7,035 nucleotides of DNA from Acidobacteriota bacterium. Lineage in GTDB: Bacteria > Acidobacteriota > Terriglobia > Bryobacterales > Bryobacteraceae. The DNA lies in NCBI GenBank assembly GCA_021788955.1, contig JAJYKC010000122.1:1-7035 (forward strand). Reading direction: 5' to 3'. This document shows, in pieces, positions 6,562 through 7,035 of this stretch (position 1 is the first letter of the stretch; each line of letters begins with the position of its first letter). Made by a program: the position numbers and the translations under genes. The notes beneath the pieces were generated by a model. The model was not told the DNA's origin and searched no databases. It was given only the letters and a program-made list of their open reading frames with translations.

Positions 6562-7035
6562 ACGACGGCTTTCTCCGGCGTCGTCCAAACCCCGCTCGCC
6601 GCGGATCGCTCCACCGCATCCAGAAGGCTTTGCACCGCGAGCCCGTCCTCAAAATTCGGATGGAACGGCTCGTCCCGCTCCAGCGCGCGCAGAAAATCCC
6701 CCAGCACCGCGATGAACGTGTGCTCGTAGCCGATGATGTGGCCAGGCTTCCAGAAGTTCGTGCCGTAGGGATGCCCCGGCGCGGTCACCAGAATCGACCG
6801 CGGGCCCTGCTCGGTGGCGTCGAGCGTCGCATCGTGGAATTCCAGCCGGTTCAAATCCTCCAGGTTGAACCGCAACATGCCGCGCGAGCCGTGAATCTCA
6901 AACCGGTTCTGGTTCACCGCGCCAACGGCGTACCGTGTCGCTTCGAACGTCCCCTGGGACCCGTTCGCAAATTCCACCATCACCGCGGCCGCGTCGTCGA
7001 TCTCGCGTCCCGGCTCAAACGTGGTCTGCATTGCC
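6558..7035 (-). CDS. Gfo/Idh/MocA family oxidoreductase, C-terminal part; truncated by window edge
   Basis: The visible 158 full codons encode the C-terminal substrate-binding and oligomerisation domain of a Gfo/Idh/MocA dehydrogenase. Characteristic stretches are DDAAAVMVEFANGSQGTFEATR, the strand FEIHGSRGMLRFNLEDLNRLEF, the loop WKPGHIIGYEHTF, and the terminal helix PNFEDGLAVQSLLDAVERSA followed by GVW. The N-terminal Rossmann domain with the NAD(P) site lies beyond the right edge. The ATG at 7031-7029 is internal rather than a start, because the frame continues to base 7035 and the family needs about 350-400 residues. These enzymes oxidise or reduce sugars, inositols and related polyols using NAD(P); the specific substrate is unknown. 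The gene converges on the DUF4380 gene, and its TAA (6560-6558) shares bases with the other gene's TAA. Confidence 0.9.
   Translation of the reverse strand, partial: AMQTTFEPGREIDDAAAVMVEFANGSQGTFEATRYAVGAVNQNRFEIHGSRGMLRFNLEDLNRLEFHDATLDATEQGPRSILVTAPGHPYGTNFWKPGHIIGYEHTFIAVLGDFLRALERDEPFHPNFEDGLAVQSLLDAVERSAASGVWTTPEKAVV

Overview
The window is a GC-rich, densely coded bacterial chromosome segment. Gene content and protein style point to Acidobacteriota, most likely the Bryobacterales/Solibacter-like group. The clues are a Tat-type leader beginning MNRRQFLATSAL on a sugar-isomerase-like TIM-barrel protein, a three-subunit succinate dehydrogenase of the cytochrome b558 type, a Gfo/Idh/MocA dehydrogenase, and a short secreted protein with TPR-like helices. 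The assignment comes from family resemblance alone; there is no rRNA or marker gene here. No tRNA, rRNA, CRISPR array, insertion sequence or prophage gene was seen.

Left part (1-2044, minus strand): a compact operon read right to left. It holds a Tat-exported sugar phosphate isomerase/epimerase-like protein (2044-1025), then an SDR-family oxidoreductase (1017-259) 7 nt downstream, then a secreted helical-repeat protein that overlaps the SDR end and leaves the window at base 1.

Middle (2045-2270): a divergent intergenic region of 226 bp. It contains a strong 47-nt imperfect hairpin (2108-2154), a modest candidate promoter for the sdh operon, a -10-like box close to the epimerase start, and a good ribosome binding site for sdhC.

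Right part (2271-6561, plus strand): sdhC, sdhA and sdhB are tightly packed (2-nt gap, then a TAATG overlap) and encode a complete complex II. It has a five-helix di-heme b-type anchor, a flavoprotein with the covalent-FAD histidine, and an iron-sulfur subunit with all eleven expected cluster cysteines. A mutarotase-like protein (DUF4380-type) follows 42 nt later with no visible terminator between.

Right edge (6558-7035, minus strand): the C-terminal part of a Gfo/Idh/MocA sugar oxidoreductase converges on the DUF4380 gene. The two stop codons share the palindrome TTAA.

Together, complex II (TCA cycle and respiratory electron input to quinone) sits among genes with carbohydrate-oxidation and isomerisation folds. 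The core genes are well-known families. The least explained items are the intergenic hairpin, the mutarotase-like protein behind sdhB, and the exact substrates of the sugar enzymes. I did not find clear evidence for a wholly new biological system.
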